Assembly: GCA_902806595.1 (NCBI GenBank)
Contig: CADCXC010000009.1
Location: forward strand, 186,001 to 250,000
Direction: 5' to 3'
From: Pyrenopolyporus hunteri
Lineage: Eukaryota; Ascomycota; Sordariomycetes; Xylariales; Hypoxylaceae
DNA: 64,000 nt
Below, piece after piece: positions 1 to 10,950 of the stretch (position 1 is the stretch's first letter; each line of letters starts with the position of its first letter). The position numbers were made by a program, and so were the translations under genes. The notes under the pieces are model-generated. The model was not told where the DNA came from, ran no database searches, and saw only the letters and a list, made by a program, of their open reading frames with translations.

Positions 1-894
1 ACCTACCTAGATAGACGGATTGAACTTTGCCGGGACTTAAAATACCTATACCCATAGATTGTATGCTGACTTAGCGAGCTGGGATGTATCGGAATTCGAG
101 TGTGTGGTTGGGGGAGGTATCATTTGTGTTTCCTATCGCTTAGCTTTAACCTCGAAGGCTACACTAGCACTGTCACATGCCAAAAGAAACTATTTTAGCA
201 ATTCTATCTTCATGCATACCTCTCTTCATTACGATGTATATGCATTTCATACATATCTCCAGATGGCATCCTAGTAAAACTGACCGGCTACCAAATCAGA
301 AGTAAGCCATCTAGATCGCCAGCAAGTACATCGATCAGTCTACACATATCTAACACACCCAACGTACACGAACCGCAAACGACAAAAATCTCCCGCCATT
401 CCGCCGAACAGACAGGAAGCCCCCGTTCTTTGCGAACTTGTTTAATCTCAAGCTAATCTCGTGTATCAGGGACAAGGGGGATGCTGTTTTGGAATGTAAA
501 TACTATCATTCGACTAGGAATAATAAAACTATACTGCCTACCTAGGTTACCTTATAGTATTGGAAGTTATCATGCATTGACTGGTACCTTTACAACATAT
601 CGTGCGAGGAGCCTATCGACACATGATATTGTAAGGCACCTACCTGCTAAATAGTCGCTTTCCGTAAGATAATATTCTGGAATCTTCCCTAGCCCTACTC
701 ACAAGATATGTTGTTCGGCGGCTAAACGCTACTTTTTAAGAACGTATATCCAAGGGGATTTTAGCGGAAGTTGACAAAGGATATATCACAGGAACTTAAG
801 GCACGGGGTAAGCTCTTTTGTGGCAATGGGGCTTGACACGGGGTCGTCTATTCAGCTATATCTGGCGAAATATGTAGAGAGATGGTATTTGGAA
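1..894. other. Intergenic, no gene recognised
   Basis: A+T-leaning DNA with frequent stops on both strands. It begins with a TACCTAGA-like step, and another CCTACCTAGG step occurs near 538-548. The 71-codon open frame near the left edge shows no domain or codon pattern I trust. This stretch lies downstream of the indoleamine dioxygenase gene, which points leftward, so part of it is probably its 3' UTR. Confidence 0.6.
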
Positions 895-2370
895 TTAGTA
901 ATTGCAGATGCCGCCGTATTCCTCGTTCATGGTCCACGTCCCCGCAAGACCATGTTCTACAACGGGTTCGTCGATCATCTCCGACTTCTCGTCCTTTCCG
1001 AGGAAGAAGTCGTTCTGGCCGGAGACCTTAGTCTGCCGACTCATAAACTTCTTGGCCCAAGACTCGACCGACGGCTCGCCGGTCTCGTCGCGAGCCTGCT
1101 TGAGGAACGGGATCAGGGCTGTACCGCCAGTGCCTCTCACCTTCCCGTGCTTCTCGTTCTTGGAGGCGGTCGCTAAGTTTTGCCTTTGTCTCGCCACTTC
1201 GGGGCTGCGGGAGCGGCTTCGCGCTCTATTCTCCCGAGAGGGTAAGACGATGTAACGCGTAACGATAGCAATGTGGATGTCACGGAAAGCCCGAAGCATA
1301 GCAAGGCACGCATCGTATGCAATGGTTAGCGGACGATCGGAGGCGGCGCGGCTTTCGACAAACTCGCGGATGTTAGCGACGGCCGCAACATCGTTCAGGA
1401 AACGCGCGTGCGGTCCCGGCATATAGCGTCGCATATCCCGGATGAAATTGTGTTTAGGGACGAAGCTTCGCCCCTCGCGCTCCGATTCGGATGACGGATT
1501 GGGTTTCTCACCAGTAGGCCGATGCTCAACACCGAGGATGATGTCGAAAAACTGGATTAGGCTACTCTGCGCATTACTGGGCCCGCTATATTGGACGTAG
1601 TTGGACCTGCCAGATCCATCGTCGTACATGACGCCGTTCGGCAAGCCTGCCTCGGCCATATTCTTGCTGCCAGCAAGGAACGTGCGAATACGCCGATAGA
1701 AGAACCCAGGGTCGCAGCTCTCATGCATGCGACGCAACAGCTCTCCAAGGTCGTCGAGGCGCTCGGCAAAGGCACGTAGACAACGTGTCACGGTTGCGCT
1801 ATCGCCTTGTCGAGCAGCGGCAACTGCCGTCAGCATTAGGGGAATGATAGGGCCCCCACGCGCCTCGATGGCTACCGACACCAGATAGAACCAGGACTCG
1901 TCGAGCGACCCGGTGAAGGTTAGTAAGGTGGCGATATTGTCAAGATCATCGATCTCCTCGTCGACGAAGAGCGGTTTGAAGTTCCACAAGACCGAGGCGG
2001 CGTAGGTAGATACTGGCGGAACTTCGAGATGTTCACAAATATCCAGTAAGGGCACAGAGATGCTCGGCGGCACACGATCGCAAGGAGTGTCACCTCCCCA
2101 GATGTAGCCGTGAGCAAAGAAGGTAAGGAGCATGTAGGCTCTCCTCCATTCTGCGTCGTGTTCCAGACCGACGGTGGAGAGGACGGGAAGACGGTCGATG
2201 ACTCCCCGAAGACGTTTACTGAGGATTAAGTTTTGAAGATTGGCGCCGATAGACTCCCACTTGTTATAGTAGGGATCGGGGAGCCGCGTCAAGGGTAAGA
2301 CGTCCGGCAAGAAGCCGTGCTTTGCCGAGATTCCATAGTCGGACAAGACTGGGATAGGAGGTCTCATCAC
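895..2370 (-). CDS. Indoleamine 2,3-dioxygenase (BNA2-type)
   Basis: Heme enzyme that opens the indole ring of L-tryptophan to N-formylkynurenine, the first step of the kynurenine route to NAD+; cytosolic. The 491-residue frame has no visible intron. Family marks are the PKHNFIRDMRRYMPGPHARF block in the middle, the segment RDIHIAIVTRYI whose His366 aligns with the proximal heme ligand of the family, and a GTGGT loop near residue 413 followed by PFLKQARDET. An Arg/Ser-rich insert (RARSRSRSPE) separates the ligand helix from the GTGGT loop; such inserts vary in fungal homologues. The start could be either of two adjacent Met codons. The protein is full length and looks functional. The gene is divergent from the Vps23 gene, 1.5 kb away. 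Fungi often carry several IDO paralogues, so I cannot say which one this is. Confidence 0.93.
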   Translation of the reverse strand: MMRPPIPVLSDYGISAKHGFLPDVLPLTRLPDPYYNKWESIGANLQNLILSKRLRGVIDRLPVLSTVGLEHDAEWRRAYMLLTFFAHGYIWGGDTPCDRVPPSISVPLLDICEHLEVPPVSTYAASVLWNFKPLFVDEEIDDLDNIATLLTFTGSLDESWFYLVSVAIEARGGPIIPLMLTAVAAARQGDSATVTRCLRAFAERLDDLGELLRRMHESCDPGFFYRRIRTFLAGSKNMAEAGLPNGVMYDDGSGRSNYVQYSGPSNAQSSLIQFFDIILGVEHRPTGEKPNPSSESEREGRSFVPKHNFIRDMRRYMPGPHARFLNDVAAVANIREFVESRAASDRPLTIAYDACLAMLRAFRDIHIAIVTRYIVLPSRENRARSRSRSPEVARQRQNLATASKNEKHGKVRGTGGTALIPFLKQARDETGEPSVESWAKKFMSRQTKVSGQNDFFLGKDEKSEMIDEPVVEHGLAGTWTMNEEYGGICNY

Positions 2371-3920
2371 GACGGCACGGTTGTCTCTCTAAGAAATATG
2401 AGAGGATAATGAATTGGATATCTGATGGGGTGAAGCTGCGGAGCTTTAAGAGATAAAAGACTAGAATCTAATAGTTGATCTTCTGAGGCTGTTAAACTAA
2501 GTAGCTAGATAGCTAGGTAGCAAACCTAGAGATAATAATAATAAGTCTAAGTCCTGACGCAAGGAGTATACAGATTCTATCCTGTGATACTCCTCAGCCG
2601 TGCGAGACAACCGCTGGGTTGTGGGCATGCAATTGAAGTGGAATTTGGTGGCGACGAAAGTGTCTTTAAGATAGTGTGGGTTAAGAGACAACGGAAAAAG
2701 TTAACAAAACATGGCGGGAAAAAGTAGAATTTATAAGGAGGAGCAAACCTGCAAGGTTTTTCGTCTCAGGCTAGAAGACTTGTTAACGTTTCGGAAGGGC
2801 GGTCCCAATAAGAGTCAGTCCGGTTCTTTCATTAATAATGTGGATGACCCTCTTTACTCATTCATGTACCTCCTAGTCCCGGGAGAAGGGGGAAATAAAC
2901 TTCCTGATCTTGCGTGCTTAATGGGAGAATAAGATATAGTACTCTATTCTCGACGAATCGTCCCGCTACATTGGGGGTTTAATAAAGGAGACAAATGGCA
3001 CATGCCATACTTGGACCTCTAGGGTGTGGGTGTTGGTAGAATGGCGCCATTGTGAATCCGGACGTGTGGACGGACCTAGATCTAGGCGATCTAGCCTCTC
3101 CGCCATTGTGCACATACATACATACACGCATATTTAGGTGTGTAAGTAGATGTTGGGTATCATAATGGGGGTGGACCGGTCAGTGTTCATGGCATAGTGG
3201 ATGTTGTGAGAATCGCAAGAAACGAGTCTAATTGATTCCCGTTGTAAAGCGTCCTTCAAAGGGACCCGATGCCGGCGGACGGCCGGCTGTCGGGTATTAC
3301 CGCGTAAAAAAGCCATCAAAATCTAAGTGATCGGGTGATCCGAGATGCCGCAAGGGTAGTTGTATTGTACGTACAGGAAGACTCTGGATGTGTTGCTTTG
3401 TGGGTGTTAACCTAGGCTTGTGCTTGTGCGTGTGTGTGGGATGGAAGAAATAGGCAAGAGTTTGGGGGGAAATGAATTGTATGAGGGCTTCTGACGAGCT
3501 ATTACATAACTGGCACGTCCTGCGGCAAACTCGGGAATTTCTCGGCTTAAAAGCTATGAGCTTATCTAGGTATCTAGGTACCTGGGTACATATCTTTTCA
3601 ACATAGAACGTTGAGCTTACATCATCGGGGTCCGCTGACCTAAATCAAGTTTAAGAGCTGTCTCAAGAAAAGTCAGTTTGCCATTGGCCAAGACATATTT
3701 ACGTAGCACCTACCTGGTTATTAAGCCCCCACTACGTCTGGTCTGGCAGGTAGCCTTGGCGCGGTACCTCTCTCTCTCCCCCAAACGCAAGCCTCGCCTC
3801 TCCTCACCTCTCCATCAACTCCCGCCTCCACATCTCTAATCGAGCTCTTCGAAGCTCAACACCACTCATTTATCATGCCGCCCCTGCTACAACGTTAACC
3901 CGCTGCCAGGATCCCCCAAC
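2371..3920. other. Divergent intergenic region between IDO and Vps23 genes
   Basis: About 1.55 kb serving as the presumed promoter region for both divergent genes. It holds several TATCTAGG/TACCTGGG steps around 3562-3590 and short open frames (for example near 2711-2932) without recognisable content. No RNA gene or repeat was found. The last 150 bases are strongly pyrimidine-rich and are listed separately. Confidence 0.6.
3767..3840 (+). promoter_or_regulatory. Pyrimidine-rich tract upstream of Vps23 start
   Basis: A C/T-rich stretch (CTCTCTCTCTCCCCC, then CCTCTCCTCACCTCTCC) lies about 80-150 bases before the Vps23 ATG. Such CT boxes commonly sit just upstream of, or within, the transcription start region of highly expressed filamentous fungal genes. 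That it is the core promoter here is inference. Confidence 0.4.
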
Positions 3921-5777
3921 ATGGTAGTCCAGCAGCACGTGTTGAATTGGTTGTATAGCGTCTTGACCAGCGTGAGATTCCACCAATCCAATAGCTTCAC
4001 GTTAAATTCACACAGCTCTAATACCTTTCGCATCCTACAGGAATATCAAGATGTCAACCGCACTTATAACGATGTAGCCCAGGCGTTGTCCCAATACCCC
4101 TCGCTGTCGCCAAGGACGGATGTGCACAGTATGGCATTCCCCCCCATTATATGTTCACCTCGATTAAAGGCTTCATCCTAACGAGCTCGTAGCTTTCGAT
4201 AACGGCGCGTCGGCCCTCCTCCTACACCTCTCCGGAACTATCCCCGTCATCTTCCGCGGCACCACCTACCGATTCCCTATATCGCTATGGATTCCACATG
4301 CGTATCCGCGCGAGGCGCCGATCGGCTATGTCACGCCCACCGAGAACATGGTGGTGCGACCGGGTCAGCATGTCGACCCGCAAGGACGCATATACCACCC
4401 CTATCTCGTGGGTTGGGCCGAGTTCTGGGATGTAAGTTCACCATCTACAACCGTCGATACAACCTGCCTAGGAATATACTAATAACCCCCCTTTAGAAAT
4501 CTTCCCTATTAGACTTCCTTGCTATACTTCGAGATATATTCGCGAAGGAACCTCCGGTAATCTCGCGGCAGCAAGCTCGTCCTGCCCCGCCGCCACAGTC
4601 TACGGCAGCTCCGACTCCCCCGCCAGTCCCTCCTTTACCCCCCGATATCTCGAGGCGAACTCCTCAGCAAGCCGCCTCCCCGCATCCAAATGACCCAAGG
4701 CCGCCGCCTCCTCCACCAAAAGGCAGCGACCTCCCTCAGGTGGTATCAGGTCCGTCTACCCACGTGGACGGCCCCCCTCGACCACCTCTACCAGATGAGG
4801 TCCGTCGGCGATCGAGCCAGTATGGTGCGCCAGCGACGTCAACGCAGCCGCCACAATCGAACCGGCTATCCAGATACGATGCGGCGCCTCCCCTACCGTC
4901 TCAACAAGGGCCACCACAACCACCGCAGGCCTATCAGCAACCACCTCCAAACGCCCAGTACCAGCCTCAGCCGCAGCAACAGGCATACCAACATCTCGGC
5001 GCTCCTCCACCTGGACTTCCGCCGCAAGATTCCCGCCGCACATCCATGATATCCCCGGCAACACCAACCCCCTACAGCACCGTAGCCGCTCCTACCGGGC
5101 CGCCATCGTACAATGGTCCGTCCGCGACAACCTGGCAAATGCCTGTGCCGCAACAACCTCCGGCCCAGCCGAAACCTAAACCACCCCCGCCCCCAGATCT
5201 CATGGATGAACCGTTCTCGCTCGCCCTTCCCTCCCACTCGTCGACCGACTTACCACCCCCTCCCATCCCGCCTAACCCCGAGAAGGACGCACTCCTCCGG
5301 CAGCTAGGGACGACGCTCTACGGCCTGCGCCAACGCGCACAGGCGCAGAATGAGTCTTCGCTTGCGGGTCTCGCTGCTCAGCGCGCCGCCATGCTCACCG
5401 CCATGCAGACTCTTCAGTCTGACTCCGCGGCCCTGACTCCCCTGACCTCCATGCTGTCATCTAACACGGCAATCTTGCAGCGCTCACTGCGCGAGGCTGA
5501 CCACGTCATTTCCGACGCCCGCGACCGCGCCCGCGACCATCCGCCGCCCATAGATGACCTGCTGGTCGCGCCGACCGTCGTCGCCAACCAGCTCTACGAC
5601 GTCGCCGCCGACGAGCGCGCCCTCGCCGACGCTATCTTCGTGCTAGGCCGCGCCGTCGAACGCGGCCGCATAAGCCCTGCCGTTTTCGCGCGGACCACTC
5701 GCGGTCTCGCCCGCGAGTGGTTCCTACGCAAGGCGCTTGTGCGTAAGATCGGTAAGGGGATGGGGCTTGTTGTGTAG
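3921..5777 (+). CDS. vps23: ESCRT-I subunit Vps23 (TSG101 homologue)
   Basis: Endosomal sorting protein that binds ubiquitinated cargo and assembles ESCRT-I with Vps28 and Vps37. Four exons fit: 3921-3971, 4041-4128, 4193-4431 and 4497-5777, giving 552 residues. The joins restore the UEV domain without gaps: VLTS joins EYQDVNRTYNDVAQ, and TDVH joins TFDNGASALLLHLSGT. The UEV fold spans residues 1-150 or so, with the family segment PGQHVDPQGRIYHPYLVGW. A Pro/Gln-rich linker fills about 155-345. A helical coiled-coil candidate starts near 390, and the C-terminal steadiness box (NQLYDVAADERALADAIFVL onward) covers about 490-552. Length and order are normal for fungi. In Aspergillus and yeasts this protein also feeds the alkaline-pH (Pal/Rim) signalling route. 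Confidence 0.95.
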
Positions 5778-6579
5778 GTTGGTGGGACGCGCGAGGGTTG
5801 TTTGTGTCAACTCATTATTGGGCCCCGGTTCGCTTCGATTCCGAAATCTAGGGTGGAAACTTGGGGGTTTCCCGCGAAATAAAAAGTTGCAAATAGAGCG
5901 AATAATGGCTGCCTTTTGCTCGTTTCAAGCTAACCTCGAGTAACCCGGGTTAAGATCTATACGTTGAGGGGTGAGTCGAGTTGAGTCGAGTCGAGTTCGA
6001 TACCAAGCATGTTATCATTCCATGGACATTACCCACATACCCGGGACTGCTAGGAGACAAATGGAGTGTTTATACCTGACTACCTAGGTGCCTATATAGG
6101 ATAATACCAGACGATAATCATAGAAGCTGCGGCCACGGATGTGAGAATATATAACGCCCTGTCAGGCGTGTAACTAACTTACTCTGGGTATTAATACTTA
6201 CCTAAAACGCAACTTTAGAGACGAGAGAGTCGAGATATTATATCTGCGAGGCACAACTTGAACTTGGTCAAACTGGGTAACTTGTTCTCTTCGCTGATTA
6301 TAGGTCGCCTACTCATTAGGTGTCTTCTACTGCGTTGTTTTCCCCGTACGACCAAATTGACCGATTGGATAAGTTCTCGTCGCCGGGGTATCCAATACTC
6401 GTGAAACTAGCACTATCCGCCGTTCGTCTCCCCCCCCCCCCTTTTTTTTTTTCATTTTATAGTTTCCCCCTTCTTTTGATTTAACCTTGGGTCCTCAAAC
6501 CTCTATGAAAGCTGGATCGCCAACCTCATACAAATTGCTTTCTATACTTACGTGGGTAGGTACCCGGTATGGTGGGAGG
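5778..6579. other. Intergenic between convergent genes
   Basis: This is the 3' flank of Vps23 and of the oppositely oriented Ser-rich gene. It contains an imperfect GAGTCGAGTT tandem at 5973-5999, TACCTAGG steps near 6083, and a homopolymer pair of about 12 C (6430-6441) followed by 11 T (6442-6452). No coding signal seen. Confidence 0.6.
5973..5999 (+). repeat. Short GAGTC/GAGTT tandem
   Basis: Five-base units GAGTC or GAGTT repeat about five times 200 bases after the Vps23 stop. A microsatellite-like tract with no evident function. Confidence 0.6.
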
Positions 6580-9500
6580 TTAACCACTCGTCCCACCCGC
6601 CGCACCCGCGTTACCAGATCGAGAGCTAACACCGCTCCCCTTCCCCAGCCTGATCCCGCTGGTGGACTTCTCCTTGTACATGTTGACGAGCTTCCTGACC
6701 TGGCCCGGCCGTCTCGGCTTCGGATGCTTGAGCTTGATGTCTTGGATCTGGCGCACCACGAACCCCGACGCTGTCTTTTTGCTCCAGCTGGCCTCCTTTC
6801 CCTTCCCTTTATCGTTCCCCTCCCCCTTCTCCCGCGGACCCTCCGCTTCTTGGCTATCGTTATCGTTATTTACGCCCGCGCCCTCCCTCCCCGTTTGCTT
6901 TTCCTTTCCCTTTCCCCTCTTCTTGTCCCTGTCCCCCCGCCGGAGCGCCTTTTCTTCGAGCCAGCGGCGCCTGCGATCTCCTACTGAGTACCGTTTTGGT
7001 GCTACCCTCGATATGGAAACTGAATCGTTAGGAGACGCGAAAGATGAGGCGGGGCCAGAGACTTCCGAGGTCTGCCCAACGGACGACTTATCCCGTCTCC
7101 TGGCGGACTTAGATAGCATTGAACCGTCTAGTCCGAAGTGTTCAAACTCGTCTGCGCGGCTTAAGCTGTCAGACACCCGGGCTAGAAATGGAAATGCTTT
7201 GCGTATCGATATATGACTAGATGGAGATCGCCTGTGCGTCAGATATGGCGGTTGCTCTTCGAACCTCGCTACCCATTCCTCGTTTATACTGATCCTTGAT
7301 CCGATGGGTAATGAGTCTGTGGAGGAATTGACTAACTCGGATGTTCGGTGCATTCGGTAACCAAAGATGGTTGAACGGCGGTACCGAAGGTTGCGACGTA
7401 CGGAACGTGGTTGAGTACCATCGGTATCGTTATACTGACTTGAAGCGGCTTGTTCTCCGTCATCGACGTCGCTATTTCCCTCATCAATCGATCTGCCAAG
7501 AGAATTCGATATTCGTCGCCACCAATTTGCACCTCGTTGTTTCGGGGGATGATGGCTTGCTCGAGGCTTGGGCTGTCCATCGTGGCTTGCTTTTCCGCTT
7601 ATGGAAACATTCAAGTTAGAATCGCACGACGACTTGTCCCGGAAACTTAGTGTTGGACTGTCATCGTCCATACTGTGCCCTAGTCGCTCAAATTGTTGGA
7701 TGCGGCCTTTGACCGGAGAATCTTGCTCAGCCAACTGATTTTTGTCCGTCCCTGTGTCTAGAGCTACTTCGAGCCCTGTTGGTGTTGCATCCTCTAAAGC
7801 CTCAGAGAAGTCACAGGAGAAATCGTTAGTTGATATCTCTGTAATCAGCTCAGGGACGGGTATCCTCTTCAACGGGGTGATATCTCCGCTTTGTATGATC
7901 AGCGACTCGCTTATGCCGTATCTTGTAGGCTTATTCCGGCTTCTATTCTGCCAAAAAGACGATCCTCTAGTGGACCGCTCAAAGAACCGTCGAAGGTTCG
8001 ACACTCTACCCGTACATCTTATTGACGGATCTGACTTCGACGTCGGCTTCGGGGTCTTACCAGCATCCTCTGGTCCTAGCTTGCGTATTGTGGGTTGCTC
8101 GTTGTTCGGGACGCCCTGTATATTTGTCTTTGAGGCAATAGTTCGAATTGAGCGAACTAGACTCATATCTGGGGGATTGTTGAGTTGGCAAATTGTCTGG
8201 GCGCCAGACGTATCTGCTACCAGCTTGCCCCCAGAGTCCAGAGTCTCCTCGTCCTCCAGCGATGCGGCTCCGTCTAAATTACGGTTGACTACGTGGCGGA
8301 ACTGAGTACTATTCGATAACGGAATTATTGGTGTAAGTTTGGATGCCTTAGTTGTACTCGATGTAATCAAGGACTGTCCCGATGCTTTATTCTTGAGTGT
8401 GTAATTAGAGGACTTTCCTACCTCTCTTTCAGGTGTCCAAGGAGTTGCGTTATCCTTATGCGTAATCGTCCTAAGCGAGGTAGCGCTTCCTCGAAAACCG
8501 GAGCCAAAAGAACGGCCTGTTTCCTTGCTACTTCGAGCAGCATGTCTCCTCGTCATCCCAGAAGCTGACTTGTGTCCACCGGGCGTTTGCGGTGTATGTG
8601 ATTCTTCCAGATTGTGCTCGAAAGACTTCCGGAGATATGCAACGCTTGGCTGCTGTTTCTTTGCGGGGCTCTGTGAGGGAGCCAAAAATTCTCGCTTCTC
8701 GGGCGGCAGCTGCTTGATTACCTCGTAGCTCTTCTCGCCGCCGCCCTTATTTACGCTTGGCGAAGGTTTGAGAGGACTACTTAATGGGCTGGTTTGCAGC
8801 TTTGATTTGGTTGGAGAAGTCTGCCGCAAAGACCTTAGACTTGAAAGTTGCTGGGATGATGAAGTAATTGAACTAGGCAACGTTTTCCGCGTTTCTGAGC
8901 GTTGTAGATTTGGCTCCAGGGGCTTGACAAAAGGAGAGCATGCTGCCGCTAACTTAGCCTCCTTCTGTATCTATCCACCTACAACGACGTTCCTGTTGGT
9001 AGACTCACCATTTTGACCTTCGAACATTCTTCTTCGATCTGCAATCAGCCTAGGATCCTAACCAAGGCGTCTGCCTGTCTGGGGGGAGTTGGTATGGATC
9101 GAAGCACCCCGAAGGTCGCTATCCGTCGATCCTCTAATGGGCGAAGTTTGGGTCTGTAAGGGCAACTCTTTTCCTCTAATAGGCGCATCCGCCCGGGAGT
9201 TATTGCGCGGGCGAGTAAGAATGCTGGGGACCTCGCCTACTGTTGATGTTCTCGACGGCGCCCTGATTGGTAGCTTGGATCTGCTACCGTAGGGCGGAGG
9301 AGGAACGGCTTGTCTTAGGGAAACATCCGAGGAGTACCCTACGGTACCATGACTATTAAAGGGCGTAGATTGTAGGACGTCCGTCGGTCGACCGTTTCTT
9401 AGGAAACCTCGGGCTCGCGGGATTGCACTGTATTTTTCTGTGGGGGATGTTCTGGCCTCCGCGCTATTCGCGGCGTCGAGAATTTCGAACTTGGATACGA

Positions 9501-9786
9501 GCGGTCCTAGTCCCGGGCCGCGGGTGCGGCGCTGGGATGAAGTCTTGGTAATAGCTGACTGAGGTGGAGAATTAGACGCCTTCCGATAAATCGTAGGGGG
9601 GGATTCATTGTCCCCTGTCGTCGATGTTTTCTCTTCGGTCACTGAGTTGGCGCCATCTAGATTCGCGCCGATCTTGCGTTGAGGGAGGCGTAGCGGCGCT
9701 GGGTGAAGGTCAAGAGCTAGGTCGTCGGAGTCTTCGAAGGAAAGGGGGGAGGAGCTCGTCACGAAGCTCGGGCTAGTAGACGCCAT
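6580..9786 (-). CDS. Large Ser/Pro-rich basic protein, function unknown
   Basis: Two long frames on the same strand, 9786-9058 and about 8964-6580, look like one spliced gene of roughly 1,000 residues. I do not recognise the family. The N-terminal part begins MASTSPSFVTSSSPLSFEDS and contains LGPLVSKFEILDA. The long C-terminal exon is rich in Ser, Thr, Arg and Lys, has the segment NWWRRISNSLGRS and ends in a very basic tail with RPGQVRKLVNMYKEKS. The joint is unclear. A clean GTGAGT donor lies at 9008 with a possible acceptor ending at 8965 (44 bases), preceded by a short coding piece, but the first frame ends at TAG 9060-9058. Low complexity and basic charge suggest a cytoskeletal, nuclear or regulatory scaffold; that is inference. 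Confidence 0.65.
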
Positions 9787-10950
9787 CGATAGTATTTATA
9801 ATAGAGAATATAACAGAGCCCAAGAAGTCCAATAGTTTGAACCTATAATGTCCTGTCCATCCAAATGGATCTCCGAAGCCCCAGAGGTAGGTGGCTGGCG
9901 TATATGGCGTCTGGACGTGTCTTGGGCTTTGGGTATGGGGCATGGCGGGGGGGTTGGGGGTTATAGGGGCGACGGGAAACATCTTATACTATCCGGATTA
10001 TCAGAGAAGGAGATTAATGAGTTGCAATTTCCGTGGGAAAAAGGAAAGGGGATATCGAGAGTAGGAGAGTGTTCCTTCTGCGTGTAATGTCTTGAGTCCA
10101 TCCCCAGGAGGCAGGTATATACAAGTGTAGACGGCCTGATCTACGACAAGCACAACGGACGCGATTAGTTTTCTTTTATTGCGTTTATCCCGGGATTTAT
10201 ATGTTAGTGTGCCTAGCCATACATGCGTAAAAGTTCACGGCACGCGCCAGATATTATTGATTTTCTAGTGAGTTCAGCTTTAGCGACTACCTTCTCATAA
10301 GGCGGTATACAGTATAGTCGAATGATAACTTCCGAGGACTTCCTCCTGGTATTATCAGTGGGATATAATATTCCTTAAGTTCGATACGTTAGTTAACTAG
10401 AGTTTACTGGCTCCTATACGTTCGGGGTTACCCAGAAGATAAGAGAAATCCTTACCCATGGCTCATCATATCTTAGTAGATTTCCTGCGTGGATGAGTTC
10501 TATTGTCGTTAGAATAGGTATGTAGGCTGCGTGTCATCCACAAACTTCCTGGCGCCAGAATGCGAGTTATCTCTGAGAGAGTATAGACAGATCTAAGAAT
10601 CATCCAGCCGTCACCAATCTACCGATACTGACTCTCTTACTCGTCGGCTCCAGCCGCGGATAAAATGCTACTCGGCGCGACGTCGTCCCAGGTTTCCCCG
10701 CAGGAATTTTGGCTACCGGGGTCTTGCTCCATCCCTTAGCCTCATGCAAGTCAGATATAGGCGGATACCAACGCATATCTATAGGCCCCCATTATGCGTC
10801 TGTAAGTACCTGTATATAATGTGTGTATGTGTATTGGTATGTACCTACCTATGCATAGATTTGTAGAAAAATTACCTTAAATATTGGGCAGACAAGCAAA
10901 TAGGAAGATAGCCAAGTAAGCGTTCGGCTGAACTTACCAGCAAAGGAACA
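9787..10950. other. Divergent intergenic region
   Basis: About 1.16 kb between the divergent Ser-rich gene and the CoA-transferase gene. It is A+T-leaning with no open frame I can support, no repeat array and no RNA gene recognised. It presumably carries both promoters. Confidence 0.6.

Noticed and set aside
4756..5237. Minus-strand frames of 103-114 codons in the Vps23 gene
   Set aside because: Complement of the Pro/Gln-rich linker; Gly/Arg composition is an artefact of the sense strand.
6487..8305. Plus-strand frames of 166-187 codons opposite the Ser-rich gene
   Set aside because: They are antisense shadows of a long minus-strand exon with low-complexity composition; no motif or splice support.
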